Source of the DNA: Argonema antarcticum A004/B2
GTDB taxonomy: Bacteria > Cyanobacteriota > Cyanobacteriia > Cyanobacteriales > Aerosakkonemataceae
Direction of reading: 5' to 3'
Length of the DNA: 64,000 bases
NCBI RefSeq assembly: GCF_023333585.1
Contig: NZ_JAIQZN010000016.1
Coordinates: forward strand, 1-64,000
Below the pieces are notes generated by a model, which saw only the letters and a program-made list of their open reading frames with translations, had not been told where the DNA came from and did no database searches. Of the stretch, positions 55,418-64,000 are shown piece after piece. How positions within the stretch are numbered: position 1 is the first letter of the stretch; each line of letters opens with the position of its first letter. Both the position numbers and the translations under genes were made by a program.

Positions 55418-55447
55418 GGGTGCGTTACGCTTAGGCTAACGCACCTT
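55418..55447. terminator. Hairpin between convergent genes
   Basis: GGTGCGTTA and TAACGCACC form a stem with a short loop (CGCTTAGGC). It lies between the methyltransferase and the converging protease gene and may end both transcripts. It also resembles a dispersed repeat. Confidence 0.6.
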
Positions 55448-55462
55448 AAAATAGCTGAACCC

Positions 55463-55831
55463 TCAACTTTCTCCCAAAGTCAACACACCTGACTGCATAT
55501 CCACTACCAACCGGCGATTTTTCAACCACTGACGACCGATTAAAACTTCTGGAATTCCCTCTCCAACATGAACGGCAATATCAAACTCTTCTCCATCTAT
55601 TCGTACTTTTCCTACATAAATCTCAAAAACAAAATCTCCTTGTGCTGTTCCCATCATTTGCTCATCTAAATAAGTCCAATTAACTCCCTCTATATCCTGC
55701 TTGTTCATTGCTAGCCACCCTGAAAATCCCGTATCCAGCATGGCATCAACTGGTAGTTCTAAGCCGTTATCAACTATCAACTCTATTTCAAAAAATAGCT
55801 CATCTCGATCGCCAAACTTCCCATGTATCAT
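55463..55831 (-). CDS. Retropepsin-like (clan AA) aspartic protease, copy A
   Basis: From ATG 55831 the protein is 122 residues, the size of one retropepsin lobe, so activity would need a dimer. The catalytic motif is DTG at 33-35 in VDAMLDTGFSGWLAM; the second conserved block is VHVGEGIPEVLIGRQWL. Its start overlaps the previous gene's stop as ATGA. Two close relatives lie on the plus strand near 60.7 and 61.5 kb. The substrate is unknown. Confidence 0.82.
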   Translation of the reverse strand: MIHGKFGDRDELFFEIELIVDNGLELPVDAMLDTGFSGWLAMNKQDIEGVNWTYLDEQMMGTAQGDFVFEIYVGKVRIDGEEFDIAVHVGEGIPEVLIGRQWLKNRRLVVDMQSGVLTLGES

Positions 55832-56145
55832 ATTGTGCCGCACACCCCTGTCTCATTGATTCTGAAAACGTGCAGCCTAGCATTTGGGTGCTTTTGATGC
55901 GCTATCTTTGCCACTACTAATTCATCCTTATCAATAAAATAATCTCCACTATCAGGCTCAACTGCCATGTACCAGTTGTAGTGAGTTTTTATCAATTCTG
56001 GCTGAACACGATCGAAAACTACTTTGGAATGCTGACGAAATGCTGCTCTTTCAGCGTGCCACTGGTTTATCTCTTCTTGAGACATCGTTCGTTCCGGATA
56101 TAATCTTCCTCGGCGTACTGTGCGAGTGGGCTTTGTTTCTGCCAT
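55828..56145 (-). CDS. 105-residue unknown protein, module copy A
   Basis: An unrecognised 105-residue protein with a basic N-terminus (KPTRTVRRGRLYPE), a central amphipathic helix (WHAERAAFRQHSKVVFDRV), a conserved THYNWYMAVEPDSGDYFIDKDE and a C-terminal strand region (HVFRINETGVCGTI). The gene is always followed by the aspartic protease with an ATGA overlap, except in one decayed unit. Three paralogues lie near 60-61.5 kb. It may be the protease's partner or substrate; no DNA-binding motif is evident. Confidence 0.75.
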   Translation of the reverse strand: MAETKPTRTVRRGRLYPERTMSQEEINQWHAERAAFRQHSKVVFDRVQPELIKTHYNWYMAVEPDSGDYFIDKDELVVAKIAHQKHPNARLHVFRINETGVCGTI

Positions 56146-56178
56146 TCTTTTTCCCTCTTTTTTTGAAATCTTTATGAT

Positions 56179-56282
56179 AAGTAGGTGGGCATAATTAAAC
56201 GTAAAACTCCAGGCCCTTAGAAACCCGGTTTCTCCAAGAAACCGGGTTTCTGGGAGTTCACTTTATTTAAGCCCACCTACTT
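56179..56282. repeat. MITE-like element with GTAGGTGGGC ends, copy 3
   Basis: AAGTAGGTGGGC and GCCCACCTACTT are perfect inverted ends around GAAACCCGGTTTCT stems. The flanks (TAAACGTAAAACT, AGTTCACTTTATTTA) match the 52811 copy inverted. Confidence 0.82.
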
Positions 56283-56283
56283 A

Positions 56284-56400
56284 TACCAAATCCGCAACGA
56301 TTACCCCCTTTATATGGATCGGCTGTAGAGACGTTTCATGAAACGTCTCTACAATGTTTATGCCAAAAATTAAAGGGGGTAACAAACCCGGGTTTGGTAT
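56284..56400. repeat. Nested palindromic element
   Basis: ATACCAAA/TTTGGTAT ends, an inner TTACCCCCTTTA/TAAAGGGGGTAA pair and a central perfect 28-bp palindrome at 56325-56352 (arms GTAGAGACGTTTCA). No gene is present. It abuts the preceding element directly. Confidence 0.8.
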
Positions 56401-56401
56401 T

Positions 56402-56440
56402 ATAGCTAGGGACTAGGGGCTAGGGGCTAGGGACTAGGGA
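56402..56440. repeat. Heptamer STRR (CTAGGGA/CTAGGGG)
   Basis: Five units of CTAGGGG/CTAGGGA lie between the palindromic element and the groEL terminator. Confidence 0.85.
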
Positions 56441-56553
56441 AGAGGGAAGAGGAAAAAGCTTACTCTGTAAGGGATTATGGACTAAAGGTAACAGTTGGAG
56501 TTGGCTTAATCGCCCTGGCGGTTGCTATATATCCGCATTTTAGGCGATCGCCA

Positions 56554-56587
56554 CAAAAAAAGCAGCTTGTCTGGTAAACAAGCTGCT
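56554..56587 (-). terminator. Rho-independent terminator of groEL
   Basis: On the minus strand AGCAGCTTGT and ACAAGCTGCT form a 10-bp stem (56561-56587) followed by a run of seven Ts. It lies about 55 nt past the groEL stop. Confidence 0.9.
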
Positions 56588-56641
56588 GTAATGAATCATT
56601 GGTCATTGTCAAAATTCTACTAATGACTAATGACTAAAGGG

Positions 56642-58379
<1,738 letters not shown>

Positions 58380-58387
58380 TCTCTTGG

Positions 58388-58603
58388 GGATTGGTCAGTG
58401 GTCAGTGGTCAGTGGTCAGTTGTCATTGGTCAGTGGTCGGTGGTCATTGGTCAGTTGTCATTGGTCATTCTCCCCCACTCTCCCACTCTTCCCATCTTCC
58501 TCTAGCCCCTAGTCCCTAGCCCCTAGCCCCTCGCAAGAGCCCCTATTTTCTTTTGACTTTTGACTTTTGACTTTTGACTTTTGACTTCCCTAGTCCCTAG
58601 TCC
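58388..58603. repeat. STRR-rich spacer (GTCAGTG, CCCTAGT, GACTTTT)
   Basis: Three different heptamer arrays in sequence: GTCAGTG/GTCATTG at 58388-58470, CCCTAGC/CCCTAGT near 58500-58530, and GACTTTT near 58553-58587, ending just before fabG. The groEL promoter must lie in or beside the first array. Confidence 0.85.
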
Positions 58604-59386
<783 letters not shown>

Positions 59387-59497
59387 TCAATAACTGCCCT
59401 AACTATCTTAGGGTGATTCGTACCTAAGACTTACAAAATTCATCAAACCAGTAATCTAGGATTGAGTTGGTGTTAAGCAAACAATTAATTTTGTCTT

Positions 59498-59815
59498 ATG
59501 GCTACTAAACAACAGTTCAACAGCTTTGAAGAGTTGCTATCTGGTTCGGATGTGCCAGTGTTGGTTGATTTTTACGCTACCTGGTGCGGCCCATGCCAGA
59601 TGATGGCTCCCATTCTAGAGCAGGTGAATGCCCAAATGCAAGGCCGCTTAAAGGTTGTAAAAATTGACACAGATAAATATGCTCAGTTAGCTTCTCAGTA
59701 TAGCATTCACGCTCTGCCAACGCTAGTACTCTTTAAGAATGGTAAGCAGGTCGATCGAATTGAGGGTGTGCAGTCAGCGCCACAGTTGATTCAGCACTTA
59801 CAGCCTTTTATTTAA
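59498..59815 (+). CDS. trxA: Thioredoxin
   Basis: A 105-residue thioredoxin that reduces protein disulfides. The active site is WCGPC at residues 29-33, with cis-Pro in HALPTLVLFK and the usual terminal helix (APQLIQHLQPFI). No signal peptide is present, so it is cytosolic. Which of the cyanobacterial thioredoxin types it is (m, x or y) cannot be fixed from sequence alone. Confidence 0.94.
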   Translation: MATKQQFNSFEELLSGSDVPVLVDFYATWCGPCQMMAPILEQVNAQMQGRLKVVKIDTDKYAQLASQYSIHALPTLVLFKNGKQVDRIEGVQSAPQLIQHLQPFI

Positions 59816-59991
59816 GTAAATCTGAAATCAAATAACCCACCTGGTTCGATCGAATTAGTTGGGTTATTTCATCGGTCATCGATCATTGGTAGGAAGTTGA
59901 GAGGGAAGGGCGATCGCATATAATAAAAATATCTTCAGCCAATACTAGAGATAATCAAAAATTAGATATTTCAGAAATAGGAGAATTAAAA

Positions 59992-60309
59992 ATGACCGAA
60001 ACAAAACCTACTCGCACGGTGCGTCGAGGCAGAATATTCCCAGAAATTCAGTGGTCAGAAGAAAAAAAGGCGCAGTGGAAAGCAGAAATGGCAGCAACTC
60101 GTCACCGTTGCCAAGTTATTTTTGAAAAAGTCAAGCCAGGGGTAATCAAAACTCACTATAACTATTTTATGGCGATCGATCCAGATAGCGAAGACTATTT
60201 TATTGACAAAAATGAAGAAGTAGCTACACAGATGGCTCGCAAAAAAAACCAGAATGCTATTCCATATATTTTCGTTATTAATGAAACAGGAGTAGCTGGC
60301 AGAATATGA
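59992..60309 (+). CDS. 105-residue unknown protein, module copy B (partner lost)
   Basis: A paralogue of the protein at 55828-56145 (TRTVRRGRIFPEIQWSEEKK; HYNYFMAIDPDSEDYFIDKN; VINETGVAGRI). It is the most diverged of the plus-strand copies. GGAGAA lies 8 nt before the start. The ATGA junction is still there, but the downstream reading frame keeps only a few codons of the protease start (MIQG) before switching to the leader of the next unit, so the protease gene has been deleted. Confidence 0.72.
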   Translation: MTETKPTRTVRRGRIFPEIQWSEEKKAQWKAEMAATRHRCQVIFEKVKPGVIKTHYNYFMAIDPDSEDYFIDKNEEVATQMARKKNQNAIPYIFVINETGVAGRI

Positions 60310-60385
60310 TCCAAGGCAATCACTATCTTCAGCCAATAGCAGAGTTAATTGAAAATTAGATATTTCAGAGATAGGAGAATCAAAA
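60306..60385 (+). pseudogene. Vestige of aspartic protease start fused to next leader
   Basis: ATGATCCAAGGCAA resembles the protease start ATGATCCACGGCAAATTT of the next unit; it then passes straight into TTCAGCCAATAGC..., the leader sequence found before the other module copies. I read this as the scar of a deletion by recombination between repeats. Confidence 0.6.
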
Positions 60386-60703
60386 ATGACTGAAACAAAA
60401 CCTACTCGCATCGTCCGCCGAGGCAGAATATTCCCAGAAATCCAGTGGTCAGAAGAAAAGAAGGCGCAGTGGAAAGCCGAACAAGAGGCATTTCATAAGC
60501 GCTGTAAAGTGGTTTTCGATCGCGTTCAACCCGAACTGATTAAAACTCATTACAACTGGTATATAGCGGTTGAACCTGATAGTGGAGAATATTTCCTCGA
60601 TCGCGATATAGAAATAGCTACACAAATGGCGCGTCATAAACACCCAAATGCCATCCCGTTTCTATTCCGAATTAATGAAACGGGAGCTTGTGGTACGATA
60701 TGA
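60386..60703 (+). CDS. 105-residue unknown protein, module copy C
   Basis: A paralogue with the same layout as copy A (basic N-terminus, helix KAEQEAFHKRCKVVFDRV, THYNWYIAVEPDSGEYFLDRD, RINETGACGTI). Its N-terminal 45 residues are nearly identical to copy D, indicating recent duplication or conversion. It overlaps the protease gene downstream as ATGA. Function is not recognised. Confidence 0.75.
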   Translation: MTETKPTRIVRRGRIFPEIQWSEEKKAQWKAEQEAFHKRCKVVFDRVQPELIKTHYNWYIAVEPDSGEYFLDRDIEIATQMARHKHPNAIPFLFRINETGACGTI

Positions 60704-61071
60704 TCCACGGCAAATTTGGCGATAATGATGAGTTATTTTTTGAAATAGAGTTGATTGATGATGAGCAATTAGAATTGCCAGTTGATGCCATGCTAGATAC
60801 TGGATTCTCAGGTTGGTTAGCTATTGAGAAACAAGATTTAGAGGGACTCGGTTGGTTTTATGTTCGCAAGGAATTGATGCGGTTAGCACAAGGAGGAGAT
60901 TCAGAGTTCGATCTCTATGCGGGAAAAGTACGAATAGATGGAGAAGAGTTTGATATTCCCGTTCATGTTGGGGATGGAGTTCCCGAAATTTTAATCGGTC
61001 GTCAATGGTTGAAAAGTCGGCGGTTAGTGGTGGATATGCAGTCGAATGTTTTGACTTTGGGAGGAAGTTGA
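60700..61071 (+). CDS. Retropepsin-like aspartic protease, copy C
   Basis: 123 residues from ATG 60700, coupled to the preceding stop. DTG motif in VDAMLDTGFSGWLAIEKQD; VHVGDGVPEILIGRQWLKSR near the end; the last 40 residues are practically identical to copy D. A single-lobe protease that should act as a dimer. The upstream start at 60688 would add four residues and is less likely given the ATGA arrangement. Confidence 0.82.
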   Translation: MIHGKFGDNDELFFEIELIDDEQLELPVDAMLDTGFSGWLAIEKQDLEGLGWFYVRKELMRLAQGGDSEFDLYAGKVRIDGEEFDIPVHVGDGVPEILIGRQWLKSRRLVVDMQSNVLTLGGS

Positions 61072-61084
61072 GAGGGAGGGAAGG

Positions 61085-61194
61085 AAGGGCGATCGCATAT
61101 AATAGAAATATCTCTGTGATTGAGTCGATCGCTAGGTTCAGCCAATAGCCGAGTTAATCGAAAATTAGATATTTCAGAAATAGGAGAATCAAAA
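61085..61194 (+). promoter_or_regulatory. Duplicated leader/promoter cassette of the module
   Basis: GCGATCGCATATAATAGAAAT contains a good -10-like TATAAT. It is followed by a leader ending in TAGGAGAATCAAAA before the ATG. Versions occur at 59909-59991 and, cut short after CAGCCAATAGC, at 61894-61952. No matching -35 was identified. Confidence 0.55.
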
Positions 61195-61512
61195 ATGACT
61201 GAAACAAAACCTACTCGCATCGTCCGCCGAGGCAGAATATTCCCAGAAATCCAGTGGTCAGAAGAAAAAAAGGCGCAGTGGAAAGCCGAACAAGAGGCAT
61301 TTCATAAGCGCTGCCAAGTGATTTTCGATCGAGTTCAACCCGAACTGATTAAAACTCATTACAACTGGTATATAGCGGTTGAACCTGATAGTGGAGATTA
61401 TTTTATTAATAAAAATGAATTAACCGCTATAAATATGTCGCGACATAAGCATCCTAATGCTCCTGTTTATATCTTCCGAATCAATGAAACGGGAGTAGCT
61501 GGCACAATATGA
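61195..61512 (+). CDS. 105-residue unknown protein, module copy D
   Basis: From ATG 61195 (ribosome-binding site GGAG 9 nt upstream) it is 105 residues, almost identical to copy C up to about residue 70 and then diverging (INKNELTAINMSRHKHPNAPVY). The upstream in-frame ATG 61120 lies in the leader and is rejected. The stop overlaps the next start as ATGA. Confidence 0.75.
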   Translation: MTETKPTRIVRRGRIFPEIQWSEEKKAQWKAEQEAFHKRCQVIFDRVQPELIKTHYNWYIAVEPDSGDYFINKNELTAINMSRHKHPNAPVYIFRINETGVAGTI

Positions 61513-61877
61513 TTGAAGGCAAATTTGGGGATGATGAGGAGTTATTTTTTGAAATAGAGTTGATTGCTGCTGATGGATTGGAATTACCAGTTGATGCCAT
61601 GTTAGATACAGGATTTTCAGACTGGTTAGCAATAGATAAGCAGGATTTAGAAGGGCTTGATTGGCCCTATGTAGGAGAGCGAAATATGCGAATAGCAAAG
61701 GGAGAGGCAAATTTTGATATTTATGTAGGAAAAGTACGAATAGATGGAGAAGAATTCGATATTCCCGTTCATGTTGGGGATGGAGTTCCCGAAATTTTAA
61801 TCGGTCGTCAATGGTTGAAAAGTCGGCGGTTAGTGGTGGATATGCAGTCGAATGTTTTAACTTTGGGAGGAAGTTGA
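61509..61877 (+). CDS. Retropepsin-like aspartic protease, copy D
   Basis: 122 residues starting MIEGKFGDDEELFFEIEL. The catalytic DTG is present (VDAMLDTGFSDWLAI), with Asp in place of the Gly seen after DTGFS in copies A and C. The C-terminal 45 residues match copy C almost exactly. Coupled to copy D of the unknown protein. A truncated leader copy follows it, marking the end of the tandem duplication. Confidence 0.82.
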   Translation: MIEGKFGDDEELFFEIELIAADGLELPVDAMLDTGFSDWLAIDKQDLEGLDWPYVGERNMRIAKGEANFDIYVGKVRIDGEEFDIPVHVGDGVPEILIGRQWLKSRRLVVDMQSNVLTLGGS

Positions 61878-62129
61878 AGGGGAGGGAATGAAGGGCGATC
61901 GCATATAATAGAAATATCTCTGTGATTGAGCCGATCGCTAGGTTCAGCCAATAGCATTTATTTCAAAATGAAGAATTTATCTTAAAACCGATAATGGGAT
62001 ATAAGAGCGCATTTGGTATTTTGGAAACGAGCCAGAGATTCTCGAAAAAATACCGCATATCCGAAATAGTTTCGATGATAACATGAGTTAAAATAAAAAT
62101 ATCCTCAATAAATAGCTTATGGACGAACT

Positions 62130-62411
62130 ATGACCAAAATCAAGGATAACTATCAAGTTACTCTCACCCAAGAAGGATGGATGGCAATTGAAAGTATTGC
62201 CGAAAAGTTACATCTATCGGTGTCTGAACTTTTAGAACGAGTTGGTAGCGGAGAATTGGCAATTGTTGACTCAGAAGATTTAGAAGATTATCTAGATTTG
62301 CAAGATGCACTAGCAGCAGAAGCAGATCCAGAAAATCAACAGCGAATTTCTTGGGAACAAGTTAAACAAGAACTTGGGTTGTCAGAAAGCAATGGAAGAG
62401 TACCGGATTGA
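62130..62411 (+). CDS. Antitoxin-like protein
   Basis: A 93-residue protein with an N-terminal predicted ribbon/helix region (YQVTLTQEGWMAIESIAEKLHLSVSELLERVGSG) and an acidic C-terminal part ending ISWEQVKQELGL, a phrase typical of cyanobacterial type II antitoxins. Such proteins bind DNA by the N-terminus and neutralise a RelE/ParE toxin by the C-terminus. The following frame overlaps and begins like such a toxin but stops after 15 codons. A four-codon frame (MDEL) ends on its start as ATGA. Confidence 0.68.
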   Translation: MTKIKDNYQVTLTQEGWMAIESIAEKLHLSVSELLERVGSGELAIVDSEDLEDYLDLQDALAAEADPENQQRISWEQVKQELGLSESNGRVPD

Positions 62412-62439
62412 ATTTCTCCGTACAGCTTTAAAGCAATAA
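62392..62439 (+). pseudogene. Truncated RelE/ParE-like toxin remnant
   Basis: The frame MEEYRIEFLRTALKQ followed by a stop resembles the beginning of RelE/ParE-type toxins (YxIEFxxxALKxL). It overlaps the antitoxin gene by 20 nt, as active pairs commonly do. No continuation in any frame before 62535 looks like the rest of the toxin, so the gene seems broken. Confidence 0.6.
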
Positions 62440-62534
62440 CGATATTTTAGAGATTTTGATTATAAAAGTGGGACAACGGAAAAATATTTACAAGGATTGA
62501 AGATTGGCGATCGCATTTTCTGCATCAACCTTCC

Positions 62535-62996
62535 TTACAACTCCGGCAAAAAATCTTCATCAAGGCATTCTTCAGGCGTGAAAGCTGGCTCAATGGGAAA
62601 TGTATCGAGGTGAAGTTCTGTTTCGTCTGCGGCTTCTTTTATGGCGTTTTGGTAGCATTTGTAAAACACTTCTGTAAAGTAATTCCGCAAACTGGGACTG
62701 TCTTCAAAAGCTTCTCTCAAACGGCGACGGTGTTCCCTAATTGTATGTCTCCAGCTTCCCGATCGCTTTTCTGGTTGATATTTGTACTTGAGAAGGTGCA
62801 TTAAAACTACGATCGAATTGCTCCGAACTGCTTGTTTCTGACTTTTCCCTATATCCTCCATTTCTTCAATTAAATTTTCTACATCTACTGCGGCGAAGTT
62901 ACCTTTCCGCAAAAGTGTTATTGTCTCTTGAATCCACAGGTAAAAGTCGCGATCGTATAGCTTAGAAATATTTTTCTTCCTATAAGTTGCTGTCAT
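62535..62996 (-). CDS. DUF29 family protein, copy 1
   Basis: A 153-residue DUF29 protein, a family expanded in cyanobacteria with no known function. The pattern is LYDRDFYLWIQETITLLRKG near the N-terminus, DVENLIEEMEDIGKSQ, MHLLKYKYQPEKRS and the terminal FTPEECLDEDFLPEL. Mostly helical, soluble. Two further copies follow upstream on the same strand; the gap to copy 2 is 12 bp. Confidence 0.88.
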   Translation of the reverse strand: MTATYRKKNISKLYDRDFYLWIQETITLLRKGNFAAVDVENLIEEMEDIGKSQKQAVRSNSIVVLMHLLKYKYQPEKRSGSWRHTIREHRRRLREAFEDSPSLRNYFTEVFYKCYQNAIKEAADETELHLDTFPIEPAFTPEECLDEDFLPEL

Positions 62997-63008
62997 TGTC
63001 GATCTTCC

Positions 63009-63470
63009 TTACAACTCAGGTAAAAAATCTTCATCGAGACATTGTTCTGGCGTGAAAGGTGACTCGCTGGGAAATGTATCGATCGGCAAATTGGTTTCTT
63101 TGGCAGCTTGTTTGCGGGCTTTTTGATAGCAGCTGTCAAACACTTCAAGAAAATAGGGCTTTAAGCTGGGACTATCCTCAAAGGAATCTTCTATGCGGAT
63201 GCGATGTTCCTCGATTGTGTTTAGCCAACTTTGAGAACGTTTTGTCGGTTGGTATTTGTACTTGAGTAAGTGCATTAAGAGAATTCGGAGATTGCTTCTC
63301 AGCGCATTTTTATAACTTTTGCTCATGTCTTCCACTTCTTCGATGAGGTTTTCCATATCCAGTTCGGAAAATTTGCCTTCTCTGAGAAGCTTTGCTGTTT
63401 TTTGTGCCCACAAGCAGAAGTCGCGATCGTACAATTTAGAGGTTTGGATTTCTGACTGAGATACCGTCAT
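63009..63470 (-). CDS. DUF29 family protein, copy 2
   Basis: From ATG 63470 the protein is 153 residues, the same size as copy 1 (MTVSQSEIQTSKLYDRDFCLW...FTPEQCLDEDFLPEL). The open frame extends upstream to 63668, but that part is encoded by a palindromic repeat and lacks family similarity, so I reject it. It is very similar to copy 3, as in MHLLKYKYQPTKRSQSWL. Confidence 0.88.
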   Translation of the reverse strand: MTVSQSEIQTSKLYDRDFCLWAQKTAKLLREGKFSELDMENLIEEVEDMSKSYKNALRSNLRILLMHLLKYKYQPTKRSQSWLNTIEEHRIRIEDSFEDSPSLKPYFLEVFDSCYQKARKQAAKETNLPIDTFPSESPFTPEQCLDEDFLPEL

Positions 63471-63547
63471 AATTACAATACCTGCTACAAATATTCTTTC
63501 AATTATACGCGAAATGACGATTGATATTACAGCGGATTGCGAGTGGT

Positions 63548-63666
63548 GAGGTACAGGTAAATTGTAGGGGCTTTTTTGGCAGATAATTTGTGGCCGATCG
63601 ACAATAATTATGGCAAAACCCGCCCCTACGAACGCGCCCTCAAAGAAAATCATTTCATTGTACCTC
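63548..63666. repeat. Palindromic element between DUF29 genes
   Basis: GAGGTACA/TGTACCTC ends (63548-63555 and 63659-63666) enclose GTAGGGGC and AAAACCCGCCCCTAC arms. The inner sequence resembles the centre of the 26406-26532 element. Confidence 0.7.
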
Positions 63667-63687
63667 ATGTGCCAAGATCGATCTTCC

Positions 63688-64000
63688 TTACAATTCAGGT
63701 AAAAAATATTCGTCTAGACATTCTTCAGGGGTAAAAGGTGATTCGCTGGGGAAAGTTTCTAGGGGCAAATTAGTTTCATCAGCAGCTAGTTTCCTGGCTT
63801 TTTGATAACACTTGTCGAAAACTTCCTTGAAATATGGCTTCAAGCTAGGACTATCCTCGAAGGCTTCTTCCAGGCGTGTGCGGTGTTCCCGAATTGTACT
63901 TAGCCAACTTTGAGAACGTTTTGTCGGCTGGTATTTGTACTTGAGTAAGTGCATCAAGAGAATTCGGAGATTGCTTTTCAGCGCATCTTTATATCTTTTG
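63688..64000 (-). CDS. DUF29 family protein, copy 3 (partial, 5' end outside window)
   Basis: The reading frame is open to the window edge and encodes the C-terminal two thirds of a third DUF29 protein (SNLRILLMHLLKYKYQPTK... FTPEECLDEYFLPEL). It is closer to copy 2 than to copy 1. Its N-terminus lies beyond position 64000. Copy 1, copy 2 and copy 3 form a tandem array. Confidence 0.88.
   Translation of the reverse strand, partial: KRYKDALKSNLRILLMHLLKYKYQPTKRSQSWLSTIREHRTRLEEAFEDSPSLKPYFKEVFDKCYQKARKLAADETNLPLETFPSESPFTPEECLDEYFLPEL

Overview
The window reads as chromosomal DNA from a filamentous, non-symbiotic-looking cyanobacterium of the Oscillatoriales type (Microcoleus/Oscillatoria-like). 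This rests on Ycf66, a CyAbrB regulator, a Psb32-like TPM protein, an HstK-type giant Ser/Thr kinase, several cyanobacterial DUF families (DUF1868, DUF4168, DUF4346, DUF29), abundant GCGATCGC (HIP1-like) sites and very many heptanucleotide tandem repeats (STRRs) between genes. No tRNA, transposase, CRISPR array or phage gene was recognised. The assignment is by protein recognition only; no search was run.

Layout. 0.3-7.1 kb: ycf66, two TolB-like lipoproteins, an HtrA-type secreted protease with two PPC domains, sdhB, CyAbrB and a CPBP membrane protease. 7.2-17.7 kb: a tightly packed same-strand cassette of three consecutive P-loop GTPase-like proteins, a 786-residue single-span protein with a peptidoglycan-binding domain, a six-span membrane protein with an FHA-like tail, a Uma2 nuclease, a secreted/anchored vWA protein, a small unknown protein and a Ycf46-like AAA ATPase. 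This is the most likely undescribed system in the window. 17.7-20.8 kb: cobalamin genes cobL (cbiE-cbiT fusion) and cobH, plus a DUF1868 phosphoesterase-like gene. 21.1-28.6 kb: holA, DUF4168, a PAS-LuxR regulator, then ureE, ureF and ureG with a GAF histidine kinase lying between ureF and ureG, and a Psb32-like protein. 28.7-30.7 kb: a FemAB/GNAT-like protein and a RibD-C reductase.

30.8-46.1 kb is a signalling region. A Cache-HAMP histidine kinase lies on the plus strand. Facing it on the minus strand is a four-gene operon: a 1983-residue Ser/Thr kinase-ATPase-GAF-PAS-histidine kinase, a lone receiver, a hybrid kinase, and a receiver-GAF-PAS-cyclase with adenylate-type specificity residues. 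The genes are separated by 18 nt and then two 4-nt overlaps, so they probably form one route from sensing to cAMP. 46.3-52.7 kb: a Gfo/Idh oxidoreductase, rnc, rnpB (with an STRR inside the RNA), an M50 protease-TPR fusion and corA.

53-64 kb: two tandem paralogous methyltransferases, a CIRCE-controlled solitary groEL, fabG and trxA, surrounded by an amplified two-gene module (105-residue unknown protein plus retropepsin-like aspartic protease, ATGA-coupled) present on both sides. The window ends with a toxin-antitoxin remnant and a DUF29 array running off the edge. Several families of palindromic, MITE-like elements are scattered between genes; two families have members sharing the same ends.
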